Position numbers and translations under genes: made by a program. Below are positions 39,421 through 49,638 of a DNA stretch of 52,783 bases, one piece after another. This stretch comes from a virus, in IMG/VR virus record IMGVR_UViG_3300009128_000021, positions 1-52,783 of that record. One strand, written 5' to 3'. Each line of letters starts with the position of its first letter. The stretch's first letter is position 1. The notes below the pieces were generated by a model, which was not told where the DNA came from, ran no database searches, and was given only the letters and a program-made list of their open reading frames with translations.

Positions 39421-39487
39421 CGCCATGCCGCAAGATCCTTCCCTGGCAAACACGCTGGGGATAGGCTGAGAGAAAAGGGTGAGAGTT

Positions 39488-40393
39488 ATGAGATACCTCG
39501 GATACACGGGACCCGTTGACCCTTGGGCGGCTCCTGAGCCGGAGCTCCCCTATGACAGCGCGGCGGCTGGGCGGCCTCTACTGTCGCACGAGGCTGCGGC
39601 CAGTTTAAACCGACCCAACTACAAGGCAAACTACGGCGCGGCCCCCAAGGAGCTGGCGGCTCGTTCCTTGGTGGGGGGTGCTGTCCCCCTTACAGAGCTG
39701 CATCCCGGAGCCATGCTCAAGAATCCGCTGGGCACCCTCAACCTCGGCTGGAAAAACATCAAGGAGACCGTGACCAGCAACCCCTCGGCCGCTATGGCGG
39801 CGGGAGGGGCTTTGCTTGCTGGGAAGATCGGTGACTGGATGGGCGATGCCGCCCTGAAGGAGTCAAAGAAGTGGACCAGCCGAATCACGGACCAGACCAC
39901 TGTGGACCCGTACTCCATGGGTGGTGAGCTGGACGAGGCGATGGCGAGGGCAAAGGCCAGCAAGGTGGCCGACCTCGGGAAGTCAGCCCGGAAGGCGGGG
40001 ACTGCGGCGATGGCCGGGGGCAAAACACGCGCCCATGAAGCAGCCGGGCGTGTAGTCCGCGAGGCGGTTCCCCTCATCGAGGATGCCGTGAACCGGGCCA
40101 ACATCGTGCGGAACGATCTCCGGCGAGAAGGGTCTCGGCACATCGGTACGGGCATCGTCCAGCAGGGGAGGCTTCGCACAGGGCTGGCGGGGATGAACGC
40201 CACCCAGGCTCGGGCCTTCGGTGACATCGCTGTCAACGACGCCAATCAAGTGGCGGCTCGGTGGCAACGGGGCATCATGGGTTTCACCAAAATGGCCGCG
40301 TTTGTCATGACGGCTGGCCAGTCCGGGGTGGTGGATGCCCTCTCTCAAGAGGTGGCGTCCTACGGTCTCGGCAAGGCTTTTGGAGGTGACTGA
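39488..40393 (+). CDS. Putative internal virion (ejection) protein
   Basis: About 301 aa; ATG 39488 or GTG 39479 start, both downstream of AAAGGG. It is Ala/Gly-rich with hydrophobic stretches (SAAMAAGGALLAGKIGDWMG, AAFVMTAGQSGVVDAL) and basic helices, a pattern of podovirus ejection proteins that cross the host envelope. A GTTTAAAC near the start (39603) encodes Leu-Asn. Confidence 0.6.
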   Translation: MRYLGYTGPVDPWAAPEPELPYDSAAAGRPLLSHEAAASLNRPNYKANYGAAPKELAARSLVGGAVPLTELHPGAMLKNPLGTLNLGWKNIKETVTSNPSAAMAAGGALLAGKIGDWMGDAALKESKKWTSRITDQTTVDPYSMGGELDEAMARAKASKVADLGKSARKAGTAAMAGGKTRAHEAAGRVVREAVPLIEDAVNRANIVRNDLRREGSRHIGTGIVQQGRLRTGLAGMNATQARAFGDIAVNDANQVAARWQRGIMGFTKMAAFVMTAGQSGVVDALSQEVASYGLGKAFGGD

Positions 40394-41112
40394 TGGCAGA
40401 CCCGATCCTGACTGACCAGGAATACAACGCACTAGCAACGGGGGTGCAGACATCCGCTGAGGCGTGGCAGAACTACGGGAATTGGATGCAGGACTCCGCG
40501 ATTGCGGAAGCCTACAACGATCCTGAGTACTTCATGCGCGAAGCGGACACGATGTACGCCCAGCAAGCCCGGGGCTTTAACGAGCAGACCCAAGCCGCAA
40601 ACCAGCAAGTCCGTATGGGCCGGGCGATGCGGGGTCTGTCCGGGGGGGCCTTTAAGAAGGGCCTCGCCAGAAACGAAGCCGCCAACGTCTCCCGGCTTTC
40701 GGGTCTCCGCACGGAGCTGGACGCTGCTGCTGAGCAGAAGCGGATCGGTGTGGAGCGCGAGTGGATGGGGATGCTGGCCAAGAAGGATGAACTGAAGATG
40801 GAGGCGGTGGCCCAGCACCAAGCCTTTGCCCGGAGGCTGGGAGAGCAAGCCGCCTACGACAAGCAGTACAAGAAGGACTGGTACTACTACGACACGAAGA
40901 GCGATGCCACCCGCGCCCTCTACGCCGAGATTTCGCCGGGGATGCTGGATGAGATTGATACCTGGAAGGCCCGGAAGGAAGCCTGGGACCCCAGCTACGG
41001 AAACTGGGGCAAGTACATCGACACCGGGACCACAGAGGCGGAACGCCGGGCCGCGTACCAGCGATCCCGGCCGACAGGCACGGGCGGCTACATGCCTAGT
41101 GGAGGATTCTGA
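40393..41112 (+). CDS. Putative internal virion (ejection) protein
   Basis: A 239-aa helical protein rich in Ala, Gln and Met (MYAQQARGFNEQTQAANQQV, MGRAMRGLSGGAFKKGLARN), ending in a flexible Gly/Ser tail. The composition and position before two larger ejection-type genes suggest an internal virion component. Starts by TGATG overlap. Confidence 0.6.
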   Translation: MADPILTDQEYNALATGVQTSAEAWQNYGNWMQDSAIAEAYNDPEYFMREADTMYAQQARGFNEQTQAANQQVRMGRAMRGLSGGAFKKGLARNEAANVSRLSGLRTELDAAAEQKRIGVEREWMGMLAKKDELKMEAVAQHQAFARRLGEQAAYDKQYKKDWYYYDTKSDATRALYAEISPGMLDEIDTWKARKEAWDPSYGNWGKYIDTGTTEAERRAAYQRSRPTGTGGYMPSGGF

Positions 41113-42647
41113 TGGCCAAGCTCAACGTAAGCAGCTCCCAGGCCCTGGAGATGGCGGACACTTTTGCCCTCATGGGACATGTGGCTGACATCTTTATGCA
41201 GTACAAGGCGCAGTCCGATCAGCAGAAGTTCCAGGAAATGGCGCTTCGCATGGACATGATTAAAGAGCGGGGCATCCAGCGCCGTCACGAGCAGCAGATC
41301 AGCGCCACGGAACGTCAGGCCCGGATGGGCAGGGCGCATGAGATGAAGATGATGGAGGCACGTCAGGCTTTCCAGACTGGGGAGCGGCTGGCTGGCCAGG
41401 AGTGGCAAGCAGGGCAGAACGCGGCTCAGCGTGCTCTGACTGAGCGTGGTCAGCTCCTCAACCAGCTCCAGTTTGCCATTCAGGAGACGCGCCTGGGTAC
41501 GCAACTCGGGCTGGACACCACCACGGCAACGCTGGACTCCCTCCGTCCGGAGCTGGAGCCCTCCCGTTTAAACGCGCTCTCCGTCTTCTTTAAGCAGGAC
41601 GCCCACGGCAAGTACGACTTTAAGGACGGCCGACTGAAGAAGCTGGCCAAGAACGCGCTGGGCGAAGGCTACGTTGGCCAGTTCGCCAAGCCTTTCCTCA
41701 ACGCCCTGACCGCATCCTCCGTGGGGAGGAAGCAGGGACAGGCCCTGGACTTTAAGAATGATGTCCTCCCCTTCCTCCCTGTGGACGTGCAGGAGAAGAT
41801 CATCACCAACATGGGGGAGTACACCGACTTCGGCCAGGAGCTGGAGGACTTTTGGGGCGAGTTTGACGGGGGCAGCTACGGCGCAGAGTACGGCGTCCTC
41901 CAGAATCAGGTTTGGGGAGCCGAGAACCGGCTGGCCTACTTCCAGGAGCAAGTGGCCCACCACGCCCCGATCATCCAGAAGGTCACCGCCGCTGCTGCGT
42001 CTGGTGATCCCAACAAGTTCCTGGACCTCGCCTCAAAGGCAATCCCCATGATGCAGAGCTGGACCCCTCAGAGCCCGGCCGCGCAGAAGGTGGTGACGTG
42101 GCAGATCCCGGACGGGTCTGACCCGATCACACCCACCTCCATGCACAGCAAGGTCAGCGATGAGCAAGCGGATGCTGAGCGGCTCTACCGGGAGCAGAAG
42201 ATCATCGCGGGTCAGAATCCTGACGATCTCGCCAAGGTGGAGGCGGAGCACGCCGCCCGGATGGAGAAGATCAAGGAGAAGTCTGACCGCTTCCACGCCA
42301 CCGATGCCAGCAACAAGTCCATGGCTGTGGAGAAGGTGTCCCGCTGGGGCCTGAGCTACCTGGACAAGAGGCGCAAGGGTGAGCACATGCCTGACGCGGC
42401 CGTCCCGTTTGGTGGCTGGGACAAGGAGAACATCCTTGGCGGCTTCACGCCGGACCAGTTCCAGGACGTAGTGACCACCGCCTTCCCCGGCATCCAGCAG
42501 GGGGACGAGTTCCACTCCTGGGTTTGGGATGTCTATGACCAGGGCCAGGAGAACATCGCCGCCGCCGAAGAGCAAAAGACCCGCCGCCGTGTGGACCCCC
42601 ATGTGGGTCCCGGACCCATGGGCGGAAGGCAAAGGATGATGCCGTGA
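41112..42647 (+). CDS. Putative internal virion (ejection) protein
   Basis: A 511-aa, largely helical protein. The N-terminal 130 residues are a coiled-coil region with Gln/Met/Arg (QKFQEMALRMDMIKERGIQR); the rest is globular and helical. It is followed by the giant ejection-type protein with a GTGA overlap. GTTTAAAC at 41566 encodes Leu-Asn in SRLNAL. Confidence 0.6.
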   Translation: MAKLNVSSSQALEMADTFALMGHVADIFMQYKAQSDQQKFQEMALRMDMIKERGIQRRHEQQISATERQARMGRAHEMKMMEARQAFQTGERLAGQEWQAGQNAAQRALTERGQLLNQLQFAIQETRLGTQLGLDTTTATLDSLRPELEPSRLNALSVFFKQDAHGKYDFKDGRLKKLAKNALGEGYVGQFAKPFLNALTASSVGRKQGQALDFKNDVLPFLPVDVQEKIITNMGEYTDFGQELEDFWGEFDGGSYGAEYGVLQNQVWGAENRLAYFQEQVAHHAPIIQKVTAAAASGDPNKFLDLASKAIPMMQSWTPQSPAAQKVVTWQIPDGSDPITPTSMHSKVSDEQADAERLYREQKIIAGQNPDDLAKVEAEHAARMEKIKEKSDRFHATDASNKSMAVEKVSRWGLSYLDKRRKGEHMPDAAVPFGGWDKENILGGFTPDQFQDVVTTAFPGIQQGDEFHSWVWDVYDQGQENIAAAEEQKTRRRVDPHVGPGPMGGRQRMMP

Positions 42648-45600
42648 ACCTTCAGCAGATCCTGGATGCTGCACAGCAAGATCCGGCCCTGCTTGAGGAG
42701 CTTCAGCGCCGACTCCGCTCTGACCAACGCCTCCAGGGTAGGGCCGCTGAGGGTCCTGCTCGTGAGGCGATCATGGAGCGGATCGCGCAGGAGACCTACC
42801 AGGACCTCACCGATGACGGGTCCGTGGGCACCCAGCGTTTACACAACAATGCCACGGCCGACATAAACGGTCCGACTCTCTCCCGCATGGCCCGTGACAA
42901 GATGGGCTTTTGGGAAGGGCTCAAGCTGGGCTTCACCAAAGAGGGCCTGGGGCAAATGGCCTGGCGTGGCGTGACCGGGCAGGGCCTCCCTGAGACCATG
43001 AAGCAGGAGATCCCGTCCACCTTTTGGGGTGAGGTGGGGCGTGAGGTGGGCTCCTTTGTAGAGCCCGGCTCCCTGCTGACCATGGCCCTCACTGGAGGAC
43101 TGGCCGGAGCTGGTGTGAAGGTGGCTGGCAAGGGTGTCCTCACCTCCGCCGCCCGGAGAGGTGCGGCCAAGGCTGGGGTCAAGGCCGCGATGAGGAAGAA
43201 GGCCCTCCAGACTGGCCTGGAGCCGTCCCGCAAGCTGCTGACTGCTGCCCAGCGCCGGGCAGCTCAGCGTGGTGGGATCTCCAGCGCCCTAAGGAAAGAG
43301 CTGTACGAGGGTGGTCCGCTGTGGCGGAGAGCTGCGGCCTCCGGTGCTACCGGAGCTGGGACCCTGGCTGGATACAGCGCGGCCGGGTCCGTGGCCCAGC
43401 AGGGTGCGGCCGGTGAGGGTGTGAGCTGGCAGCAAGTCTTTAAGGATGCCATGCACGGCGGGGCCATGGGTGCTGTGGCACTCGGTCCGGCTGGTGCTAT
43501 CCCTCCGCTCAACCCCAGCATCTTCCTCAAGGCTGGGGCCTCCAAGACTGTGGCCAATCGCATGGCCAAGTTGGGCACCACGGCCGCGAAGTTCACGGCC
43601 GAGAGTCTGGCCTTTGGTTCCTTTGAGCCTGCTCTTGAGGGTAGGTTGCCCACATCCATGGAGCTGGCCAAGAGCTTCGCCTTCCTGGGCACGCTCAAGG
43701 CTGCGTTTAAACTCCCCGCCCTCCCCAAGGCCGCGATGGAGGGGCTGGCTCATCACCCGTCCGTCCGCACCCCGAAGCAGAAGGCTGCCCTCACTGAGGC
43801 CGAGAAGGCTGGCATCCTGAAGCAGTGGCAGGAAGGTGCCAAGGTGGTGGCCCCGCTCATGGCTCAGGGCGAGGTCCCGCAGTACATGGCCAGCCGGGTG
43901 GGACAGGCGATTGATGCCATCCCGTTTAAAAAGCCCAAGCCCGCGATCCAGTTCCTTCGCCAGATCGAGAAGGGCCAGCAGATCAAGAAGACTGAGCTGG
44001 AGCCCCTCCGTCAGATCCTGGAGGAGCTGGGCAATCAGGAGCTGACCAAGGATGATGTCCGCCGCCTCCACGATCTGTCCGCCCATGAAATCAAGGTGGA
44101 GACCCGCCACCAGGGCGAACAAGTGGACATCGAGGCCAGGGAGGAGGCTGAGTCCCATCTCAACGAAGCCAAAGAGCGGATGGACAATGCCGAGTATGTG
44201 AACCAGAACCCGTATGAGCACGTTGACCTGGACTACATCCAGGAGACGATAGACCGCCACATCGCGGGTGACATCCACGACTACGCTGCGAACCGGGCGG
44301 ACGCCATCATGAGGCACGCCACCCAGGGCGTGCAGCAGGACCTTTTCGCCGGGCGCGAGATTACTCGTGCGGAGGCCCGGAACCAGCTCATTGACCGCTA
44401 CACGAGGCGGATCGAGGACAGCGAGAACTTTGAGAACATCCGGGAGCGTCTGGAGGAGAAGTACCGGGAGCAAGTCGAGGAAGCGGAGATTGAGTCTGTC
44501 AGGGAGCAAGCCTGGGAGGACTACACTGAGGCCCGGGGCGATGTCGAGTACTGGACCGAGCAGATGGCGGAGACGGAGTACGCCGAGAACCTGGAGTACA
44601 GTGAGTACTCCTACATAGACGAGTTTGAGCACGCTGAGTCCTACCGAGAGCTGCTGCCCTATGTAGAGTCCACCGCCTTTGAGGGACAGGCTCCCCTGTC
44701 TCTGATCTCCGAGGCGCTCAAGCACTTCGGCGTGACCGAGGAGCAGCTCAAGGCTGCGGACCGAGCGGACATCCCGAGGGCGGCTTACGCTGAGCTTGCA
44801 GCGGAACACAGCCCGGCTCTGGCCCAGGCCATCGCCCGGCGTGAGATGTATCGCCAGCAGCCTTACGTCTCCCAGCATTACAACAACATGAACGACCCCA
44901 AGAATCTCCTGGGCCACATCCGCGTGTCCGATGCCATGGACGGCGAGGGCAAGAGTGGCGTCTTCGCCTGGGAGCTTCAGACGGATTGGACCATCGGAGA
45001 GAATCGGAAGCTCCGCCAACGGATCAAGCACTGGGAAGACCAGGGCCTGAGTCGTGAGGATGCGGTCCAGCGCGTGAAGGATGAGGGCGGGGTCATGAAG
45101 GACCCGCTCAAGCCGCCCGTCCCTGAGGAAATCCTGAGGGAGATGGAGCGTGCCGACAAGGCTTTGGATGCGAAGATGGAGGAGGTCCAGAAGGAGCTGG
45201 CCTCTGACCCGGAGTTTATTGAGGACGGTGGCTGGACTCCGGAGCTTATGACCACCCTCAACTCCGGTCAGGCACTGGGGGCGCTGAGGACGATCAAGAG
45301 CAACATCGAGCATTACGAGGCGATGATGCGTGAGGCTAAGACTCACGAGGAGGCCGCTGTCGCACGGGCCTCTAAGCCTCCGTACTACGAGCGCCGGAAC
45401 CGCTACATGAAGATCATCAAGGATTACGAAGCGGTCATGCAGGAGCAAACCGATGCCACGGCCGCGAAGATGCTTTACGAGAGCAAGGAACCGGCGTACC
45501 CGCTGGGCGATGCGTGGCTGGAACACTTGGTCAATCAGACTGTGGCCGAGGGTGTGCGTTCCGGGGCCAAGAGAATCTACTGGCCCCGAGGTGAGACCAT

Positions 45601-48600
45601 CGCCGCCAAGTGGGGCGGCCGGGGCAAGATCAGCGAGATCAAGTACGACATGGAGAACGAGCGGCTGGAGATCCCCAGTGGTCCGCACGGTCTTCAGACG
45701 GAGCCGATTGGCAGCGTCATCGACAACGTGACCAAGGCCAAGCTGCCCGAGGTCATGTGGGATCTGGTCCGCAACATCACAGCCAACATGGACAGGCCCA
45801 GGCTCCGCCAGGAGACCAAGGAGATCGCGGAGCGCCTCATCAAGGACGCTGAATCCAAGGGCCTGGAGAACCGCGAGGGCTACTACGCCGACAAGGGACC
45901 CAAGGGTGTGGGCCATGCCGTTTACACGCAGGGCGGCGAGTACCTCTACCTCTTTGAGCAGATGGCGGAGGCCGAGGCGAAGGCCACGGCGCTGAACGCT
46001 GAGAAGCCCACCCGCCTGGGGCACATCCGCCTGGACGATCCGGTCACCATCTCAGGGATCTGGCAGAAGAAGATTTACGATGACCGGATGAATAAGATGT
46101 TCGGCCGTCTCGCCAAGAAGCACGGCGGCGAGAGTGGCAACACGATCATCGGGGACTTCACCAGCGATCTCGGCGTCCAGAAACAGACGGACGGAACGTG
46201 GAGGGCGTGGGAGAGAAACACGGCCCAGGTCGATGTCCCGCTAGGGGAGCCTTCCGCTGACAGGGCTGGGGCTGAGTTCACCCTGGCCAAGCACATCGGC
46301 AACGAGGAGCCGTTTAAGAACCTCGTCAACTTCGCAGACCTGACCGATGGCCTGAAGCAGCACGCCCGGGAGAAGGGCATGGCTCTCTACGAGCTGCCCC
46401 CCGGTGCGCGGGAGCAGCTCCGCAGGGTCATGGTGGAGGGTGAGTCCACCCGACTTGAGAACCGGGACCAGGCTGTGGGGGTCATCAAGGACCGGATGAA
46501 GGTCAGCAAGGCCAAGGCGGAGTCCCTGGCCGATGTCCTGGACTTTCACGCCAACGCCTACACCGAGATGGTGGGGCTGGACAAGGCTGACTACTACCGC
46601 TCAATCAGAATCGGTGAGGGGAAGAGCCGCGAGGCCCGTGGCGCGTTTGACGTGCTGGAAGACGGGCAGCGTGTGATCTACGCCCTCAACAATCCGGACG
46701 TGCGTGTTGGGATACACGAGTTCGGGCACCTCTTCATGAATGATCTCCTTAGGGGGTCCAAGCTCAACGAGGACTTGGCCAAGGATCTGAAGACCCTTGA
46801 GGATTACGTCAGGGTGGAGGGGGGCAATTGGTCGATAGAGGCCCACGAGCGGGTCAACACTATCTTTGAGAAGTATATGGCAGAGGGGCGTGCCCCTGTG
46901 CCGGAGCTTCAGCCCCTCTTCACCCGCTTTAAGAAGTGGCTTGGCCACCTCTTTCAGAAGGTCACGGGCATGGAGCATGTCCCCGTGGACCCGGAGCTCC
47001 GCAGTGTCTTCCATCGCTTCTTTGACTCCACGGGCGGCAAGGCTGACCTGGAGATCATGGCCGACAAGAAGGGAGCCAACCCGTTTAACCTGGGCATGGA
47101 GGATGTCCGCAAGTGGAGCGTGACGCAGAAGCAGCAAGCGGCCATCGCTGCCCTGGAGGCCCGGAACATCGAGGAGCTGTGGTCCCGGGATGCCAGAGGC
47201 AAGAGGAAGAACCGGGGCAAGTCCTTCCCGGATGACTTCGCCTTCCTCGTGGAGGAGAAGGCTCCCGAGGGTAAGAACCTTGGGGAGATCGAGCTGAGGT
47301 TGACCAAGGGCTTCGGCAGCAAGGCAAGGCTGGATGAAGCTCTCGGCCGCGCCCGGAAGATCCTGGACGTACTCCGAGACGATGCCAACAAGAAGGTGGA
47401 GGAGGGCATCCCCAAGAACAAGCGGGGGGATGGTCCCTGGATTGCCAGGGTGGAGCGGTATCTCCCGCACGTCTGGCGCAAGGTGAGCCGGGGGATTGAG
47501 AACCTCCAGAATCCCCGCTGGCAGACGGAGGGCTCCTTCCTCCGCAAGCGTAAGCTCCCGACCCTGGCCGAGGGAATTGAGCTGGGCCTGGAGCCGGTGA
47601 GTTTAAACGTCCCCGACCTGATCCGCTACTACGGCAACATGACCGGGCGGATCGGTGCCAACAAGATGCTCGTCTTTGACATGCACCGGCACAAGGTTGG
47701 GAACGAGAAGGGGGAGCTGGGGCCTGTCATCATGCGGGTCCACAAGGCTCCCAGCGGCTGGAAGAAGCTGACCCACCCGGCCCTGTCCCACTACTGGGCG
47801 AGGCAGAAGGGTGACAAGGTTTACATCTACAAGGACCAGCAAGCCGCCGTCCACCCCGACTACTATCAGGCCATCCGTATGGCCCTGGAGGAGCCCAGCC
47901 AAAAGGGCTTCCTCAAGAACGCGGCCAACGTGGCTGCCATCGCCAAGAGGGCGGAGCTGTACTTCAGCTTCTTCCACCACATCGCGCTGACCGAGAGCGC
48001 CCTGGCTACGCTGGGGCTCAAGGGTCTCTTCACCAACAAGATTGAGCAGGACCCGCACACCGGGAAGTGGGTGAAGACCTCCGGGAGGATGGCCACGAAG
48101 AACGTGGGCAAGCTCCTCATGAGTGACGTGAACTACCTGAAGCACCTCATTGAGTGGGGTGTGGACCTGGGCGGGACCCCGGACGTGGGTGTCCGCCAGT
48201 TCGCTGAGATGTGGGCCTCCCTGGAGGCGAAGACACGCAACGTGCCCGGCCTCCATGCCCTGGCCCGGAGGGCTCAGGACTTTAACAAGGCTTGGGACCG
48301 TGGGCTGTGGGACCACTACCACGCAGCTCTCAAGGCGGCTGCCTTCTTTGAGGCGGAGGCCGACTTCGCCAAGCGCAAGCCCAACGCCACGGCGGCGGAG
48401 TGGGCGAAGAAGCGCAGGGAGACCGCCTCCTTTGTGAACGATGCCTTTGGTGGGCAGAATTGGTCACTCATGGCCAAGCAAGTCACCCTCCCTGAGAGAC
48501 TCGGACCTCTCAAACTTCCTCCTCGGCTTGCCGGGCGGAACGTGACCCTTTCTGCCCACCCCAAAATGCGCCAAGCCCTCCAGGTCATCATGCTGGCCCC

Positions 48601-49621
48601 GGACTGGACCTTCTCTAACATGCGGATCGCTGGCAAAGCGGTCAACGCCCTGAAGGGCGGCAGGAGGGGCGGGAAGTTTGCCTTTGATAACCCGGAGCTG
48701 GCCCGGCTGTACCTGAGGTACTGGCGCAACATGATGGCCACCGTGCTCATGGGCGGCACGGCGGTCCAGGCCCTGTCTTACCTCATCGCTGGGGATGATG
48801 ACAAGGGCGACAAGATGTGGATTTGGGACAACGAGCATGACCGGAAGACGGACATGGACGTAACCCCGCTCATGAGAGCCTTGGGGCTGGTGCCGGAAGG
48901 TGAGCGCCGGTACTCCCACCTGGGCAAACAGGCCCGGGAGGTCCTGGGCTGGGTGACCAATCCCATCAAAGTCTTCCACGGGAAGATGAGCCCGGTTGCT
49001 CACATGGCCATGGAGCAGCTCACCGGGTCCCAAGGCTTCGGCTTTGAGACTGAGTACAGCCGCATGAAGTTTTGGGAGTCGCTCCCGGCCAGGGGCAAGG
49101 GCATCGCCAGCAAGTTCGTGCCCTTCAGCTTCCGGGGCAATCAGTTCGCCCTGTCTGTGCCGCTGAAGAAGGGAGCCACGCCCTGGAAGGTTCAGGTTGC
49201 CCTCCAGAAGGCGCTCCGAGGCTACGCCCATCCCAAGTTTAAACAGAGCCCCTTCGCCAGCAACATGGAGCCGCTCGTGGCGGACATCGTGGATGCCGCT
49301 CAGCGCAACGGTTTAAACGGAGAGACCATGTTCCGGGAGGCACTGTCCCGGACACGAGGAGAGTTTTACGGGAAGTTCTTTGAGGCCCTGGAGAAGCAGG
49401 ACCAAGAGGAGATGGATAGGTGGGCTGAGGTCATCGTCAGGCTGCACGGCGGTCTGAAGGGCCTCCTCCGAAGCGTGGAAACCCGCAAGCGCCGGAGAGC
49501 ATCGTCCACCTCAGATAGGGAGGTGCAACTTGCCACCACCAGCTATCGCCGGGCTACCCGGTCTCAAGGCCGCACTGCCCAAGATCGGGCACTGCTTAAT
49601 GAGCTAACTCGCGGACCCTGA
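42644..49621 (+). CDS. Giant polyvalent ejection-type protein with HEFGH metalloprotease site
   Basis: A 2325-aa protein, GTG start. Residues about 130-330 are Ala/Gly-rich with membrane-prone stretches; 470-700 are acidic coiled coil with Tyr/Glu repeats. Near 1345-1365, VIYALNNPDVRVGIHEFGHL carries a zincin HExxH (His1358-Glu1359-His1362). The C-terminal third (LAPDWTFSNMRIAGKAVNAL, NMMATVLMGGTAVQALSYLI, NPIKVFHGKMSPVAHM) resembles LPD38-type domains of large polyvalent phage proteins. It probably enters the cell with the DNA and may digest peptidoglycan-linked or host proteins. Five GTTTAAAC-type sites lie in frame (four exact, one ending in A). Confidence 0.75.
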   Translation: MNLQQILDAAQQDPALLEELQRRLRSDQRLQGRAAEGPAREAIMERIAQETYQDLTDDGSVGTQRLHNNATADINGPTLSRMARDKMGFWEGLKLGFTKEGLGQMAWRGVTGQGLPETMKQEIPSTFWGEVGREVGSFVEPGSLLTMALTGGLAGAGVKVAGKGVLTSAARRGAAKAGVKAAMRKKALQTGLEPSRKLLTAAQRRAAQRGGISSALRKELYEGGPLWRRAAASGATGAGTLAGYSAAGSVAQQGAAGEGVSWQQVFKDAMHGGAMGAVALGPAGAIPPLNPSIFLKAGASKTVANRMAKLGTTAAKFTAESLAFGSFEPALEGRLPTSMELAKSFAFLGTLKAAFKLPALPKAAMEGLAHHPSVRTPKQKAALTEAEKAGILKQWQEGAKVVAPLMAQGEVPQYMASRVGQAIDAIPFKKPKPAIQFLRQIEKGQQIKKTELEPLRQILEELGNQELTKDDVRRLHDLSAHEIKVETRHQGEQVDIEAREEAESHLNEAKERMDNAEYVNQNPYEHVDLDYIQETIDRHIAGDIHDYAANRADAIMRHATQGVQQDLFAGREITRAEARNQLIDRYTRRIEDSENFENIRERLEEKYREQVEEAEIESVREQAWEDYTEARGDVEYWTEQMAETEYAENLEYSEYSYIDEFEHAESYRELLPYVESTAFEGQAPLSLISEALKHFGVTEEQLKAADRADIPRAAYAELAAEHSPALAQAIARREMYRQQPYVSQHYNNMNDPKNLLGHIRVSDAMDGEGKSGVFAWELQTDWTIGENRKLRQRIKHWEDQGLSREDAVQRVKDEGGVMKDPLKPPVPEEILREMERADKALDAKMEEVQKELASDPEFIEDGGWTPELMTTLNSGQALGALRTIKSNIEHYEAMMREAKTHEEAAVARASKPPYYERRNRYMKIIKDYEAVMQEQTDATAAKMLYESKEPAYPLGDAWLEHLVNQTVAEGVRSGAKRIYWPRGETIAAKWGGRGKISEIKYDMENERLEIPSGPHGLQTEPIGSVIDNVTKAKLPEVMWDLVRNITANMDRPRLRQETKEIAERLIKDAESKGLENREGYYADKGPKGVGHAVYTQGGEYLYLFEQMAEAEAKATALNAEKPTRLGHIRLDDPVTISGIWQKKIYDDRMNKMFGRLAKKHGGESGNTIIGDFTSDLGVQKQTDGTWRAWERNTAQVDVPLGEPSADRAGAEFTLAKHIGNEEPFKNLVNFADLTDGLKQHAREKGMALYELPPGAREQLRRVMVEGESTRLENRDQAVGVIKDRMKVSKAKAESLADVLDFHANAYTEMVGLDKADYYRSIRIGEGKSREARGAFDVLEDGQRVIYALNNPDVRVGIHEFGHLFMNDLLRGSKLNEDLAKDLKTLEDYVRVEGGNWSIEAHERVNTIFEKYMAEGRAPVPELQPLFTRFKKWLGHLFQKVTGMEHVPVDPELRSVFHRFFDSTGGKADLEIMADKKGANPFNLGMEDVRKWSVTQKQQAAIAALEARNIEELWSRDARGKRKNRGKSFPDDFAFLVEEKAPEGKNLGEIELRLTKGFGSKARLDEALGRARKILDVLRDDANKKVEEGIPKNKRGDGPWIARVERYLPHVWRKVSRGIENLQNPRWQTEGSFLRKRKLPTLAEGIELGLEPVSLNVPDLIRYYGNMTGRIGANKMLVFDMHRHKVGNEKGELGPVIMRVHKAPSGWKKLTHPALSHYWARQKGDKVYIYKDQQAAVHPDYYQAIRMALEEPSQKGFLKNAANVAAIAKRAELYFSFFHHIALTESALATLGLKGLFTNKIEQDPHTGKWVKTSGRMATKNVGKLLMSDVNYLKHLIEWGVDLGGTPDVGVRQFAEMWASLEAKTRNVPGLHALARRAQDFNKAWDRGLWDHYHAALKAAAFFEAEADFAKRKPNATAAEWAKKRRETASFVNDAFGGQNWSLMAKQVTLPERLGPLKLPPRLAGRNVTLSAHPKMRQALQVIMLAPDWTFSNMRIAGKAVNALKGGRRGGKFAFDNPELARLYLRYWRNMMATVLMGGTAVQALSYLIAGDDDKGDKMWIWDNEHDRKTDMDVTPLMRALGLVPEGERRYSHLGKQAREVLGWVTNPIKVFHGKMSPVAHMAMEQLTGSQGFGFETEYSRMKFWESLPARGKGIASKFVPFSFRGNQFALSVPLKKGATPWKVQVALQKALRGYAHPKFKQSPFASNMEPLVADIVDAAQRNGLNGETMFREALSRTRGEFYGKFFEALEKQDQEEMDRWAEVIVRLHGGLKGLLRSVETRKRRRASSTSDREVQLATTSYRRATRSQGRTAQDRALLNELTRGP

Positions 49622-49638
49622 CCGGAGGAGACCCGGCG

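Noticed and set aside
39425-39469. 14-codon ORF after the 39139-39420 gene
   Set aside because: No clear ribosome site and no conserved border; chance is the simplest explanation.
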